From Tigriopus japonicus (taxonomy: Eukaryota; Arthropoda; Copepoda; Harpacticoida; Harpacticidae), in NCBI GenBank assembly GCA_010645155.1, contig JAAGOF010000081.1, positions 359,537-423,536 on the forward strand: 64,000 bases of DNA, in the 5' to 3' direction. The first letter of the stretch is position 1; each line of letters begins with the position of its first letter. A program made the translations under genes and the position numbers. The notes under the pieces are model-generated. The model worked only from the letters and a program-made list of their open reading frames with translations. It was not told the origin of the DNA and ran no database searches. Positions 11,493 through 22,612 of the stretch are shown in pieces.

Positions 11493-14400
11493 ATGTTATG
11501 GAGACACGTTGATTTGTTGGGTCGGGATATTTTCCGTCAAATAAATCATGATTCTGAGTTTAAACATTGTACCATTGTTTCCAATATTCCAATTCAATTC
11601 CCTGGATCAAGCTTCCTTTCGATTGATCCAGGAAATCCAGAGCTTGACGTGCGCAAAATGGCAAAGTTTATTCATCAAATCACTTGGTGTCTCGTGGTTT
11701 TTATCCATATTGGGCAGAGTGCCAACATTCCCATTTCACTCGTGAAAGCCCTCGTGGAACGAAATGTTCACGCGAATGCCTTCTTCATTGGCAATACTTC
11801 AGCTCTTGCATTTGAGCAATGGATCAAACACGCAGTCATAATTGAGAGGTCATCAATTGCAGAACAGGGCTTCGTAAGTAACTAATTTCTTGGCAGACTT
11901 ATGTCAACAATTGTTGGAGTTGAATTAATCAAATTACAATCACTTTGGTTTCGGAAGTAATCAAATGCAATTACATATTTTAAAAGTACTTCCAAAACGT
12001 AATTTAGTTATTTTTTATTTCATCTCTCTCACACCCAACTTGAGCTGATTTGTTTTCAAGTGAGAAATGTGCGACAAGCGCGGATACTTGTTAGTTTTGG
12101 GAGGTGTTAAATCGCAGAACTTATAATGAAGGATTAAATGTCAATATAATTTAAAATTGAAAAATGTCAATTACATTGGTTAAAGTGCATGTAATAAGGC
12201 TTGAATAAAGTTGCTGTTTTTAGACATAACCCAGTTTTTGGTCATAAATTTGCTGGTTTTGGCCATAAATTTGCTGTTTTTAGTCATAAATTTGCTGTTT
12301 TTGGTCATAAATTTGCTGTTTTTGGTCATAAATTTGCTGTTTTTTTGGTCATAAATTTGCTGTTTTAGACATGAATTTGCTGTTTTTGGTCATAAATTTA
12401 CTTTTTTTTTTGGTCATAAATTTACTGTTTTTTTTGGTCATAAATTTGCTGTTTTAGACATGAATTTGCTGTTTTTGGTTATAAATTTGCTGTTTTTGGT
12501 CATAAAGTTACTGTTTTTTGTTAATAAAGTTGTTGGTTTTGGTCACAAAGTTGCAATATTTTTTGGAAAAAGTTGCACACAATTCAACGAAAGTTGCCGA
12601 AAATGTTGCTGTTTTCTGGCCTTAATATGTCACTTTTTGACATCAAAATGATGAATTTGGCCAAGAAATTTTCTCAAATTTCAGCAAAAGTTTGTAATTA
12701 TAAGTTTATCTCTTGTTTGGACTTTGGCTTTCTTCAGAATACAGTTTTACTTTGCACAAGTTATTTTAGAATTTAAAGGAACTTGTAATTCTTTAACATG
12801 GTCCTGCTAAAGCGCATGTAAATTAACAATTCAAGCAATTTTCCGCACTATTCAAGTGATCAAGGCAAGAAGATGCCAAAAGTTGTTGTTTGTTGCCGAA
12901 AGTTCCTGAATTTGATTAAGATGGCCAAACGTTTCAACTTTTGATAAAAGTTACATTTTGCAATTTTGTCCACGTCCTTGTAATTGTTCAGAAATGTATA
13001 GATTTGATTGAGAAGGAAGTATAATTGCAATATAACATTAAAGTGATATTTTTAATTGCCGTTGTTTACCGAACTAAAGAGGCATGGTCTAAGGACAAAG
13101 CTATCGGACATTTTCAATGAAAGCATGTTGGCTATTAACTTAGGTTTTATTACTTGAATAACAAGGAGTTTGGTGAGTTGTTAAATGGACATACAAAGGT
13201 AGAGATACTAACTAGTTGAAGGAAAAAAAGCTCTGATATAAGCAGGTCACACAAAAAAAATCATGAGGCGGAATTGTCGCATATTGAAAACTGATGGTTA
13301 AAGGTCACATGACCACATTGAGCCATAAAAAGGCTAAACTTCTCAGAGCTTCTTGTCATAGAAGTCAATGATTTATTTTTGTTGTAGTTTACTTTTCATA
13401 AGGAGTCGCCACTTGTTGAACAGGTTGATCAATTACAGATAGCCGAGTTGATTTGAAATCAGTCCAAAAGTCCCAACCAAAACAATGCAAAAGACAAATT
13501 GCCAAAATTTTCCGTCACATGATTTTTTTTGCCCTGGGTGAGTGAGAAAGTAGAGCAAAATTGACATAGTTGTGCGAAAATAAGAAGATTTACGGAATCT
13601 TCATGTTATTACGATCTACTTTGGCTTTTGGTAAGCAAAGTCACACTCAAAAGGTTGCAAAATTTCTCAAAACATAAACAATCTGTACTTTTTAGTGCCT
13701 CATTGTTAGCCCTTTCTGAGATTTGACACCAAAGTGAGTACGTGGGAACGCATAGCCAGAAGACCCCTGGATCTGTATGCACTTAATCTGTCTCTCTAAG
13801 AGCCATTTTATGGATTTGCTCTAAATGTATGTTTACATTTCTCTTGCTCTTTTCAAAAGTGTGTCCATGTCCATCTTTTATATTTAAGCTTGTGCATGTA
13901 TATTGTGGAAGACGAACATCCGGCTACTGGCACTATAATGAGAATTATTGGCAATCCGAAAAGGGGTTTCTTCGACCTTCTGGCTTGAAAGGTGAAAGGT
14001 GTCTGCCCTTGCTATTCAATCAGCCGTTCAAGGTTGGATATTATGGATTATTACCCAATATTTTTGAAGATCGCACCAATCAGTCTGTGAGTGGTACGGA
14101 CGTTGAAGCCATCAGACTTTTGGCCGATAAATACCGAATGAAGCTGAAATTTCAAGCAGGAGACGGTGGAGACTATGTTACAATAACATCTAGGAATGCC
14201 ACACACAATCTGGCAAGGGTAACGTTGTTGCATTTTCTATGGAATAATTAGCTATTGTTTAAGGGCGGAAGTTTTTTACTCACGTAAAAAAGCATTTTTG
14301 GGATGAAAAAAATATTTCAGAAGTTTTGGTAGAAAAGCACATATTTGACCCTATGGGAGATACTTTTGTCCAAATAAATGATAATTTAACGAAAATGATC

Positions 14401-17400
14401 AGTTGAGACAAATTTTGAGGCAAACTTGATATTTTTTCCTTCACTTGAACGTTACGTGATAATTCTTCAATTTCTTTTTTGAAGGGGGACGGATTTTTTA
14501 ATACCGCTACAAGGAATGGGATTCCCTGTAAAAAGAATTAATGATTAATTTAGTTTATAAAATTACCGTTTATATGAAATTTGATCTACCAATGAGTTAC
14601 TGCTGGCAGATCTGTACAACTCTTGAATAGTGGGTTGGTCAGGAATAGTATTTAAGAATTTGTCCAATCCTGCCTTAAATGCTGTAAGAGGATCAGCTCC
14701 TACATATTCCCGACGAAGACTAATAATGGGCAACAAATTGAACAATGAAGGAGCCCGATAAAGAAGAGAAGAGGACTTCATTGATCGAACTAGCCTCGAT
14801 TCCCTTGGATTTGGAGGTGCTCTACAATCGCTACAACTGATCTCAAAGTCTGGGTTAGGACAGAGCCCATGAATGCTCTTGAAAACGTAGTCTCCATTGT
14901 CTTTGAGCGGAACATCTAATTTTTACGCCCCATACGTCATTGTGCGGAATTTCATCCCGTTCAATGCCATGTTGCTCTCGCCAACCCAAGAGTAGACTTT
15001 CTCCAAGTCCTCAACTAAACATTTTGAGTCCCGATCATTCCTTCCACAAACTAATTTTGTATCATCAGCATATGAAGAAATACTGGCTTTTGTTCTAAAA
15101 TTCTGGAGAGGAGCAATAAAGAGAATAAACAGGAGCGGACCTAAAATTGAACCTTGTGGAACACCTGACTTGACACCATACATGCCATTAACCACTTGGG
15201 TATTTAAACCCAAATTCAGTACACGATTTCCGCATTGACAAAATTTGGAAAAAGCGTCTTCTGCTGAAGTGTTCCTTCACCCAATTCTAGAGGGTAGCGT
15301 GTTTTTGTGAAGTAGGTCTTTCTGCAATTTTCTGTTTCAAAATGTGGAAGTGCAAACAAGGAAAAAGTCAATCTTAAAAAGAAATCTGACCATTTTCCTA
15401 AAACTCTTGTTTCGTTTTCTCCCGTCTTTTGCTTTTTTTCATCTCTTTTCCAATACCCTCTATATATTTTCCTAGCTGTTCTGGGCGACCAAACAATAAA
15501 CAAATAAACAATTTTCATCAATTGCGAATTGCCTTTGTGTTTATATATTTAACTTATCCAACATATATTGGATAACTTATCCAACATAGAGGTAATGATA
15601 ATAAAAGTATTGGATATTCTTCCATCAAAAGGTTCGAAAATTGACAGTTGGAGTAGCATGCTATCAGCCCTTTCATAAATACTTTTTTTGGAATTAATAT
15701 TTTGGACTAAATCGGTTTTGAGATGAAAAAGGAATTTGAAAATGAATTCCAAGATCATATTTGTCCTACTTTTTATAACATAAAACGTCATTTTGACCAC
15801 CTAAAATAGTACCTTTTTGACCGCCAAAACCGACAGATTTTGCTGCCCATTAGTTATTGCCATTGCATGTAATTCATTACTTTTCAATTCATGCCGAGCT
15901 TAAAACAAATTTTTAAGGAGTAGTAAACGCATGTTTACCTTTTGAGGCACCAGCTCATTATTGTAATAAATATATACAGCAATGGATCATGCATCCCAGC
16001 AATGCATCTCTTTCGTAAATGAAATTACTACAAACATAAGTTGTTACGGATTTTTCGTGAAATTATTTTACAGACCAGGGGTCAGCAACCGGGGGGCCAC
16101 GGCCCACAAGTGGGCCCAGGAGCTATGGGTAAAGTCCTATACTAGTGGGCCCTAAACTCTTTGATCGTTGATTTGTGGGCCCCTTAACCTACCAACTTTG
16201 TTCGGTGGGCCCCTGATAACATGTTAAGTGGTTGCCGACACCTCATTAGACCTTTGCCAATTCTGGTTGATTTTCAGCTCTTTCGGGGAGAATTTCAAGC
16301 TGCCATTCCTGGACTTCAATTTTATCATAACTATGTTTTCTTTGATCTCACCAACTACGTTCTATTTTCCCAAATGAGATACGCCGCTCGTGTGCCTCAA
16401 AAAACCGTGGCTTTTGAAAACGTGGCTCGAGGATTCGATAAACTGAGTTGGACAGCTGTGTTCACAACATTGGCCGGTTTCTCTGTCACATTTCAGACCA
16501 TGTTTTTTGTCTACAAGTTTAAGTTGAAGGATTCGACATTTTACAACAACCCTGGGAACCCAGCAGACTTCTTTTTGCTCACTTTTACGTCTTTTGTCGA
16601 GCCAGACAAAATTAATTGGTTTCCAAGATGGTCAGCAGGTACAGTATTTTCATTTGAATTGCAATTAATACAGTTGTAAGAATTAGTTTTTGTTTCTTAT
16701 CTCTTATTTCTTAACATATTAGTTTTTGCACAAGTTTCTTTAAAATAATGTGAATCCAAACAGTTCAAGAAATAATCTACACGTAGATATTTTAGGATAA
16801 CTTTTGGGACCTGAACTTGCCTTGAACAACACGTTAAATGGTTGTTATGGGTGGCATTTTAGGCATACACATTGCCACTCAATATGTTACTGTCTGTCCT
16901 TCATTAAAGTTTTTTTTCATAGAATTTTCCCATCTCAAATCTTTCTCACTGAAGTAAGGTTCATTTTTCTTTTGACAAAAATAAATGAACATGAAAAGAC
17001 ACAAAAAGAAATTTTGAATTTGATTTTGGCATCCTTTTAGGCAAAATTACTGCTCTTATGTGGTCTGTGTTTGCATTGTTGACGGTGAGTTTCTACACTT
17101 CTAATCTCCGAACCAATCTCATTGCGCCAAGTTTAGAGCCCGAGATCAACAGTCATGAGGACATCATCAAATATGACAAGTTCATTCATGCCAACAATCT
17201 CTTCTTATTTCTTCGCCAATTGAAAGTGTCTCCAGTGTTTGAGGAGGTACTTCGTCGAGTTGATAAACAAGGTGGATGGTTCAGATCTGACGCAGATGAG
17301 GGATCCTTGGAACCTCATGTTGAACTCGGAGTTTTGAAGCACGGAGATGTCTACTTCACCAATGATGAGAACGTCCTATATTCTTACTTATTTCAAAAGA

Positions 17401-17756
17401 CCCTGGGTTTTCCGAATTTGAGGATTTCCAATGACGCTTTGAATACTTTTTACATGGCTATTCGAGTGCAAAAGTACTCACCCTACACCCCAGATATTGA
17501 CAACGTTATTTCCACCTATCATGAGCTTGGTTTGTTCAAAAAGTTTTTATACAAGCCCATTCCGATTATTGCGATGCCTTCAACATCAGGAGGGGCACAG
17601 TATGAGTCGTCTGAAAATTTGAGGATGAGTATGGAAATGTTATGGACGCCAATTATTCTCTTGTCATCTGGATGCACTCTTGGTACAATAACTTTGTTTT
17701 TTGAAATGTGTCTAACACGTTCTGAAAGGGGAATTCTGGTGAGCGCTAATGAGTGA
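11493..17756 (+). CDS. ionotropic receptor (IR, iGluR-related), copy B, four exons
   Basis: Predicted exons are 11493-11873, 13889-14218, 16278-16638 and 17041-17756, with phases 0, 0 and 1 exactly as in copy A. Exons 2 and 3 have the same lengths as in copy A (330 and 361 bp). The product is about 595 aa. Motifs are in the same order: QPFKVGYYGLLPNIF (S1), NPADFFLLTFTSFVEP (pore), SFYTSNLRTNLIAP (TM3), FQKTLGFPNLRISNDAL (S2) and a C-terminal membrane segment. By hand alignment identity to copy A rises from about 50% (exon 1) to 75%, 88% and 90%. The C-terminal tails differ. The exon 2 acceptor is TTTAAG, weaker than usual. Introns are long (2015, 2059 and 402 bp) and carry repeats. AATAAA lies at 17928-17933. 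This is probably a sensory cation channel; the ligand is unknown. Confidence 0.85.
12230..12560. repeat. 21-bp minisatellite in IR-B intron 1
   Basis: About fifteen imperfect copies of GTCATAAATTTGCTGTTTTTG, with variable T runs and increasing decay to the right. It translates by chance into FLVINLLFLVI-type peptides, which are not genes. Confidence 0.9.
14505..15240 (-). pseudogene. non-LTR retrotransposon (LINE) RT 3' fragment in IR-B intron 2
   Basis: Reading right to left, the minus strand encodes VKSGVPQGSILGPLLFILFI and then SYADDTKL, the conserved blocks around the catalytic YADD of non-LTR reverse transcriptase. After a frame change it ends in SLLYRAPSLFNLLP, a typical C-terminal tail of such elements. 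There is no endonuclease or first ORF, so it is 5' truncated. It lies antisense to the host gene. The clade (Jockey/CR1-like) is uncertain. Confidence 0.8.
16076..16222. mobile_element. possible hAT-type remnant
   Basis: The segment starts CAGGGGTCAGCAACC and ends GGTGGGCCCCTG, so the outer six bases are inverted copies. GTGGGCCC words recur inside. I could not find a matching target duplication. It lies just before exon 3 of IR copy B. Confidence 0.35.
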
Positions 17757-18210
17757 AGTCTATGTCGGCAAAGGTTTCATAAAACATGCTATTCTCCACC
17801 TTTTTTTGAAAAGCCGTTAACTATGTTGCAGCTCTCCAAAAAATAGTCGATTACACAAGTACGTTTCAAGCATAATTTGAAGATCAATGTATTAAGCATT
17901 CATTTGGTTGTAGAACAATGTTTGATCAATAAAAAACATTTACTCGGAAGCAGTAACAACCGTATCATTTCCTCCAAGATGATGATTTCAAAACATTTTT
18001 GTTGATATCAAAACTTTAGGCGTTTGCCAATTTATAAAGCAAGGCTTTGGGTTTGATCGAGATCTTGCATGAGGAGAAATAACGAGTTAACTTCCCGTCT
18101 ACACTTGCCTGAATATCACAGATTTTATTTCATTTTTGTTGACTCCGTCAAAAATTGAAGCTCCCGATTGGGCTGAAAATTGTTTTAATTCCTTGTTCTT
18201 TAACGAACAG
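17757..18210. other. 3' flank of IR copy B, no gene
   Basis: Contains the polyadenylation signal at 17928-17933 and otherwise nothing I can identify. Confidence 0.4.
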
Positions 18211-18214
18211 GGAG

Positions 18215-18484
18215 GAGACGGCGTCGTGGTTAGCGCAGTTTCTTATAGTGAGAGGGGTGGTCCCAGGTTCGATTCTCCTCACCGAGCTTTCTGAAGGAAA
18301 CTTTTAGAAGTTAATTCACACCTGCAAATGGAGACCCATTCTGATACCGGGCCTGAGATTGCTTATCGGAACATTTGGACGATGTAATGGCTGACTTCGC
18401 TGGCGGGGCAAGGCTCAACCCTCCGACCATAGGACCCACAATCCAAAATAGATATACTTTTATATGATATGATATGATATATTT
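18215..18484 (+). mobile_element. tRNA-derived SINE with (ATGAT)n tail
   Basis: An A-box-like TGGTTAGCGCAG (18231) and B-box-like GGTTCGATTCT (18266) are spaced as in a tRNA. A non-tRNA body of about 180 bp follows, then a short ATGAT repeat tail at 18460-18482. Head, body and simple-repeat tail in that order define a SINE. It is too diverged in the stems to call a functional tRNA. Confidence 0.6.
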
Positions 18485-18969
18485 CAGGGCCTTGGGTGGA
18501 ATTTGGGCAAGATTCATTGTTTTCAATTAATGATTATTTGCCACCCCAGGTTCCCCTTAAGCCAGAGGCTTGTTTTAGCGAGGACCTTGGAAAAATTGCA
18601 CTTTAACACACACAAACAAGATAGTTCTTACCACAGGCACATGATACCAGTTACCTTTTAAGTCAAATAGACCCATTTCCCATACCAAGGGATTCATTCA
18701 AGGATGTCATTGCACAATCATGCACGGTCATTCACGGCAAGAGAAGCAATTTTTATTTTGACTCGAAGTTGAATATGAGCGAGTGATGCTTCCTGTCAAG
18801 TGCGGGGTCCAATTTCTGCGTCCAAGTGGGTCAACGAAGGGTTAAGTCAAAAATGATTTGTCCATCTCTGTGCTCCTTGTAGTTGTGTTGATTCACAACC
18901 CCTGGCGTACGTGTACTTCTATTTATACATTTGAGCATTGGGATAATTGCTTGACCAGAGTCAAACCAT
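18485..18969. other. no supported gene
   Basis: Non-coding spacer between the SINE and the element starting at 18979. I see nothing in it. Confidence 0.4.
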
Positions 18970-18978
18970 CTAGTTTTA

Positions 18979-19910
18979 GGTGTCCTATAACTTTAGAGCG
19001 AATCAAATGACCGACAATCAAAATAGAGCGGTTTTTTGATCGCCATATGAAATTAGCGCGGAAATCAAAAGAGAGCCAATATGTTTGATCGAACATCAAA
19101 TTACCACCGATATTAATCAACGCAATCAAATTTAGAAATGCTAGTCTCAAATCAGAAATAATTACATATTTGTCATTGGAACAAGAAACAAGGTATATCC
19201 GAAATCTTCACCAAAACCCAAAAGGGCAGACAAAATTTGTTCTTTGAAGGCTTTTTAGACTTTTTTTTGTTAGAATTTTATCACCCTTGTTTGGCAAGGC
19301 TTCATGCAATCGAAGTATTGGTCACAAAAATTGTATTCAAACTAGCCATGGCTTGGAAGACGCCATGTTCTTGACAAGCTCTCTTTGGAAAATGATTCAA
19401 TTTCATACAGAAAAAAATCTGTTTCAAGAAGTGAAGGTGGGGCATTTAGTAAATCAGCGGTCAGCAGTCGGGGGAGAATTATTCCTGCAAAAATAAATAT
19501 TTTCTTCAAGATGAACACCATGACTTACTGTACAGCTATCGCTAGCTTTAAAGAGATAAATCCAATTGAATATTTGTAGGAAGAAATCAAAAACCAAAAT
19601 GGTAGATAAATGAGTGTGTGGACGAGACATGTGACAAATGATGGTAAGTAAATAAAAGGGTTAATATAACATTGAGAGGATAAAATCATATAAATAAATG
19701 GTGATAGTAAAAGTTTATCGTTATCTTACACTCTAAGACATTGAAATATTCATCATTTGCATCACATTTACTTTAATATCATTGTGGATCAATTGTACTG
19801 GCGCCCTTTTTGTTCTCTCTTTTGATTTCGCGCTCATTTGACTACGCGATCAAAAAACCGCTCTATTTTGATTGTCGGTCATTTGATCCACTCTAATTTG
19901 ATATAGCACC
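18979..19910. mobile_element. 932-bp terminal-inverted-repeat element, 9-bp target duplication
   Basis: The left end GGTGTCCTATAACTTTAGAG and the right end (reverse complement) GGGTGCTATATCAAATTAGA pair over about 105 bp, including 42 identical bases around GACCGACAATCAAAATAGAG. CTAGTTTTA flanks both sides (18970-18978 and 19911-19919). There is no transposase. A 9-bp duplication with long ends fits a non-autonomous Mutator-like (MULE) element; the superfamily is inference. Confidence 0.85.
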
Positions 19911-20154
19911 CTAGTTTTAGAATGCTCCAGTCCCAAAATATGGGGTTAGTGTGAGCTTTTGCTTTCGCTCACCCCATCCACCTAAATACTTTTTTTCTGG
20001 ATCATGACTTGCATGATCGTGAACGAGTTTTGAACGAGTGGAATCGTAGAGAGAGAGAGAGAAGCGTGCTTTTCCAATTAGGAACAAGACAAAACACATT
20101 TCAGAAAAAAGTCGCTCCGAAGTAAACCTCGGGTTGACGCGCAACTGAACTTCA

Positions 20155-21375
20155 CATCTTCCCAACTCCCTTTTTTCAACATGCTTTTAAGTGTACTCAA
20201 AGAGCGTTTGTTGAAGACTTTCACCTTGTCGCCGTACCGTATGGCCCAAAAATTATTAAACATGGCACCCTTAGGGGATCGAACCCCTTCAGAGTTAATG
20301 GACGATATATTGGCATTGCTGGATGGCAGTCTTGGAGCCTGTACACTCTTTCGTACCATCTTTGTGAATTTGTTGCCTGCAGATGTACGGTCGCACCTTC
20401 TCCCCATTATGGATAAAAGCTCACCACGCATTTTGGCCCTCTTGGCGGATCAGTTGATAGCCTCCGCCCACTCTTCTATTTCTACAATTCGAAAGAAGAA
20501 TGTGGAATCGAAATCGAATTCATCCTCTTCTTCAAGAGATTGGTGTCGACTTCATAAGAAATGGGGTACCAAGGCTTATCGTTGTGAGCAGCTTTGTTCT
20601 TTTGGCCAATCTCACCCCCATCACGTGAATATGGTACAGGGAAACTGCGAAGCCGACCATCAATAAATGGTATTGGTGGTCATTTACTCTTGGTTACGAA
20701 TAAATTGAACAATACATCGTATCTTGTTGATTCGTGTGCACAAGTGAGCGTCCTTCCTGTTCCCAGTTCTTTGCGTAATTCACCTTCGTTAACGAGTTTT
20801 GTCACTGCCAATGGTTCTGCTAGTTCTTCAAATGGGACCAAAACTTGCAACATACTCTTGGGAAATCATGTACATATATAATTGGACGTTTTACCTCACT
20901 GGTTTAAATCAGGCCATATTGGGGGCTGATTTTTTTAGGGCTAACAATCTTGTCATTGATTTGTTAAACAATTGTCTCTATGATCCACAGTTAAAGCGGA
21001 TTATCACCGGTCATTTGAGCCGAGCAACGGCCCCGGCATTGTCTGTGTTGAGACCAAAGGCGGGGTGCTCTCTCTCAGCAATATTGGATGAATTCCCGGA
21101 GCATCTGGTTCCTTCTTTTAGTGACGCCCACCCAAAGCACGGCGTTACTCATCGCATCCACACAAATGGACAAACTGTCTTTGCGCGACCTCGACGAATG
21201 GCTGGGGACAGAATGAAAGTGGCTGAAACAGAATTCGGAACCATGTCTGATATGAGAATCTGTCGACTATCTTCGTCTGATTTTGCATCCCCTCTACATG
21301 CTGTGCCAAAATCTGACGGTTCTTGGAGGTTAGTGGGCGATTACAGACGTTTGAATGACATCACTGAAGAATCCC
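20155..21375 (+). pseudogene. Gypsy-type gag-protease-RT fragment, broken
   Basis: Frame one (20181-20666) has a gag-like helical block (PYRMAQKLLNMAPLGDRTPS and later LADQLIAS) and WCRLHKKWGTKAYRC, a motif typical of a large arthropod Gypsy clade. A frame change leads to YLVDSCAQVSVLP, the protease active site with D-S-C where D-T-G is expected. A further frame (20799-21407) has ILGADFFRANNLVIDLLN and then an RT N-terminus (SPLHAVPKSDGSWRLVGDYR). The sequence stops being retroviral at about 21375, so the RT catalytic core is missing. Dead by at least two frameshifts and the mutated protease. Confidence 0.8.
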
Positions 21376-21600
21376 CCGGGGAAACAGTATGGAATGCCAA
21401 AACCTGAATATATTTAGACAAGATATGTAAGTATGAATATACATAACGGAATAGAAAATTGTCAAGTGGTACACACCCTGGAGACAGAGGAGGAGGGTTC
21501 CGAGAAGGCCAAAGGTGACACTCGAAATGACGCGAAGTGCTTGGCTTCTCCTGAAGGCAGGGTGGGCATTTTTCGACATCGAGAGCATTTTGGACACCCT

Positions 21601-21775
21601 AGTGTCCAAAAGTGTCCAAAAGTGTCCAAAAGTGTTCAAAAGTGTCCAAAAGTGTCCAAAAGTGTTCAAAAGTGTCCAAAAGTGTCCAAAAGTGTCCAAA
21701 AGTGTCCAAAAGTGTCCAAAAGTGTCCAAAAGTCCAAAAGTGTCCAAATGTGTCCAAAAGTGTCCAAAAGTCCAA
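21601..21775. repeat. 10-bp tandem repeat
   Basis: About 17 copies of AGTGTCCAAA with occasional C-to-T changes and two short units near the right end. It reads through in several frames on both strands (SVQKCPK on plus, HFWTLLDTFG on minus). These long open frames are artefacts of the repeat. Confidence 0.95.
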
Positions 21776-22448
21776 CAAACTTAAAAGAAAGTTGTACAAA
21801 TCAGACGGAAAACCAGTTACACTACATAAGTAATTGAATTCTCAAGAATGCATGGTTGTGTACTTAAACAAAAATAGTTCTATTAATGGGAACATTTCTT
21901 GGAGAAATAAACTTTGCCATGATAACTTTAACCCTTGGTCATGAGGCTAATTTGCCTCACTGATTACAATAATATTATATATACATTTGTAAAACGTAAA
22001 AACAATTTGCATGTTTTGTTTATACAATATGGTAAAATGTCTGTAACTGTTCAAAATGTTTCAAGATTTACATTTTATTTCCTCATCTGTAAACAAGAGT
22101 CTTGTCTTTTTTGATAGTAAAACAACACTGCTTTAATTCTTTGGCAAAAGCATTATAATACCCACATCGCAATCTGATATCAGTTTGAGTGTGCTTTATT
22201 ATAGGTAACATTTTTTGGACAGTCAGGTCAAAAGACTTCTTGCCTCTTGGATGGAAACACTTGCAACAATGATAAACTTTGGAATATAAATCAAAATACT
22301 AAGTAACCTTCTCTTGTCACAAATCAAGACACAATTAGCATTATTTGTTAGGTCTTTTACCCATATATTTACAAAGTTTGATTTTTTGGCATTTCTTGCA
22401 CTTCATTAGCCATGTCTTAGCCAACAGATAATTTTTTTATTTATTTAA
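21776..22448. other. no supported gene
   Basis: AT-rich unique-looking sequence. I see no gene, RNA or paired repeats. Confidence 0.4.
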
Positions 22449-22612
22449 CATTTTTTTGTTTTTGCTTAAAAACTCTTCAGTTTCTTTGACATTTTTTGTT
22501 TTTGCTTAAAAACTCTTCAGTTTCTTTGACATTTTTTTGTTTTTGCTTAAAAACTCTTCAGTTTCTTTGACATTTTTTTGTTTTTGCTTAAAAACTCTTC
22601 AGTTTCTTTGAC
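22449..22612. repeat. 41-bp tandem repeat, four copies
   Basis: Four nearly perfect copies of a unit that begins CATTTTTTTGTTTTTGCTTA and ends CTCTTCAGTTTCTTTGA, differing mainly in one T run. Near-identity suggests recent expansion. Confidence 0.9.

Noticed and set aside
12460..12651. Hydrophobic ORF MNLLFLVINLLFLVIKLL as a membrane protein
   Set aside because: Encoded entirely by the 21-bp minisatellite in an intron.
16076..16222. Complete hAT element
   Set aside because: CAGGGG..CCCCTG ends match for six bases only and flanks show no 8-bp duplication; kept as low-confidence remnant.
18217..18290. Functional tRNA gene
   Set aside because: A and B boxes are present, but stems do not pair well and a SINE body and tail follow.
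21361..21837. Several long overlapping frames on both strands (KCPKVSKSVQ, HFWTLLDTFG)
   Set aside because: Artefacts of the 10-bp repeat, which lacks stops in several frames.
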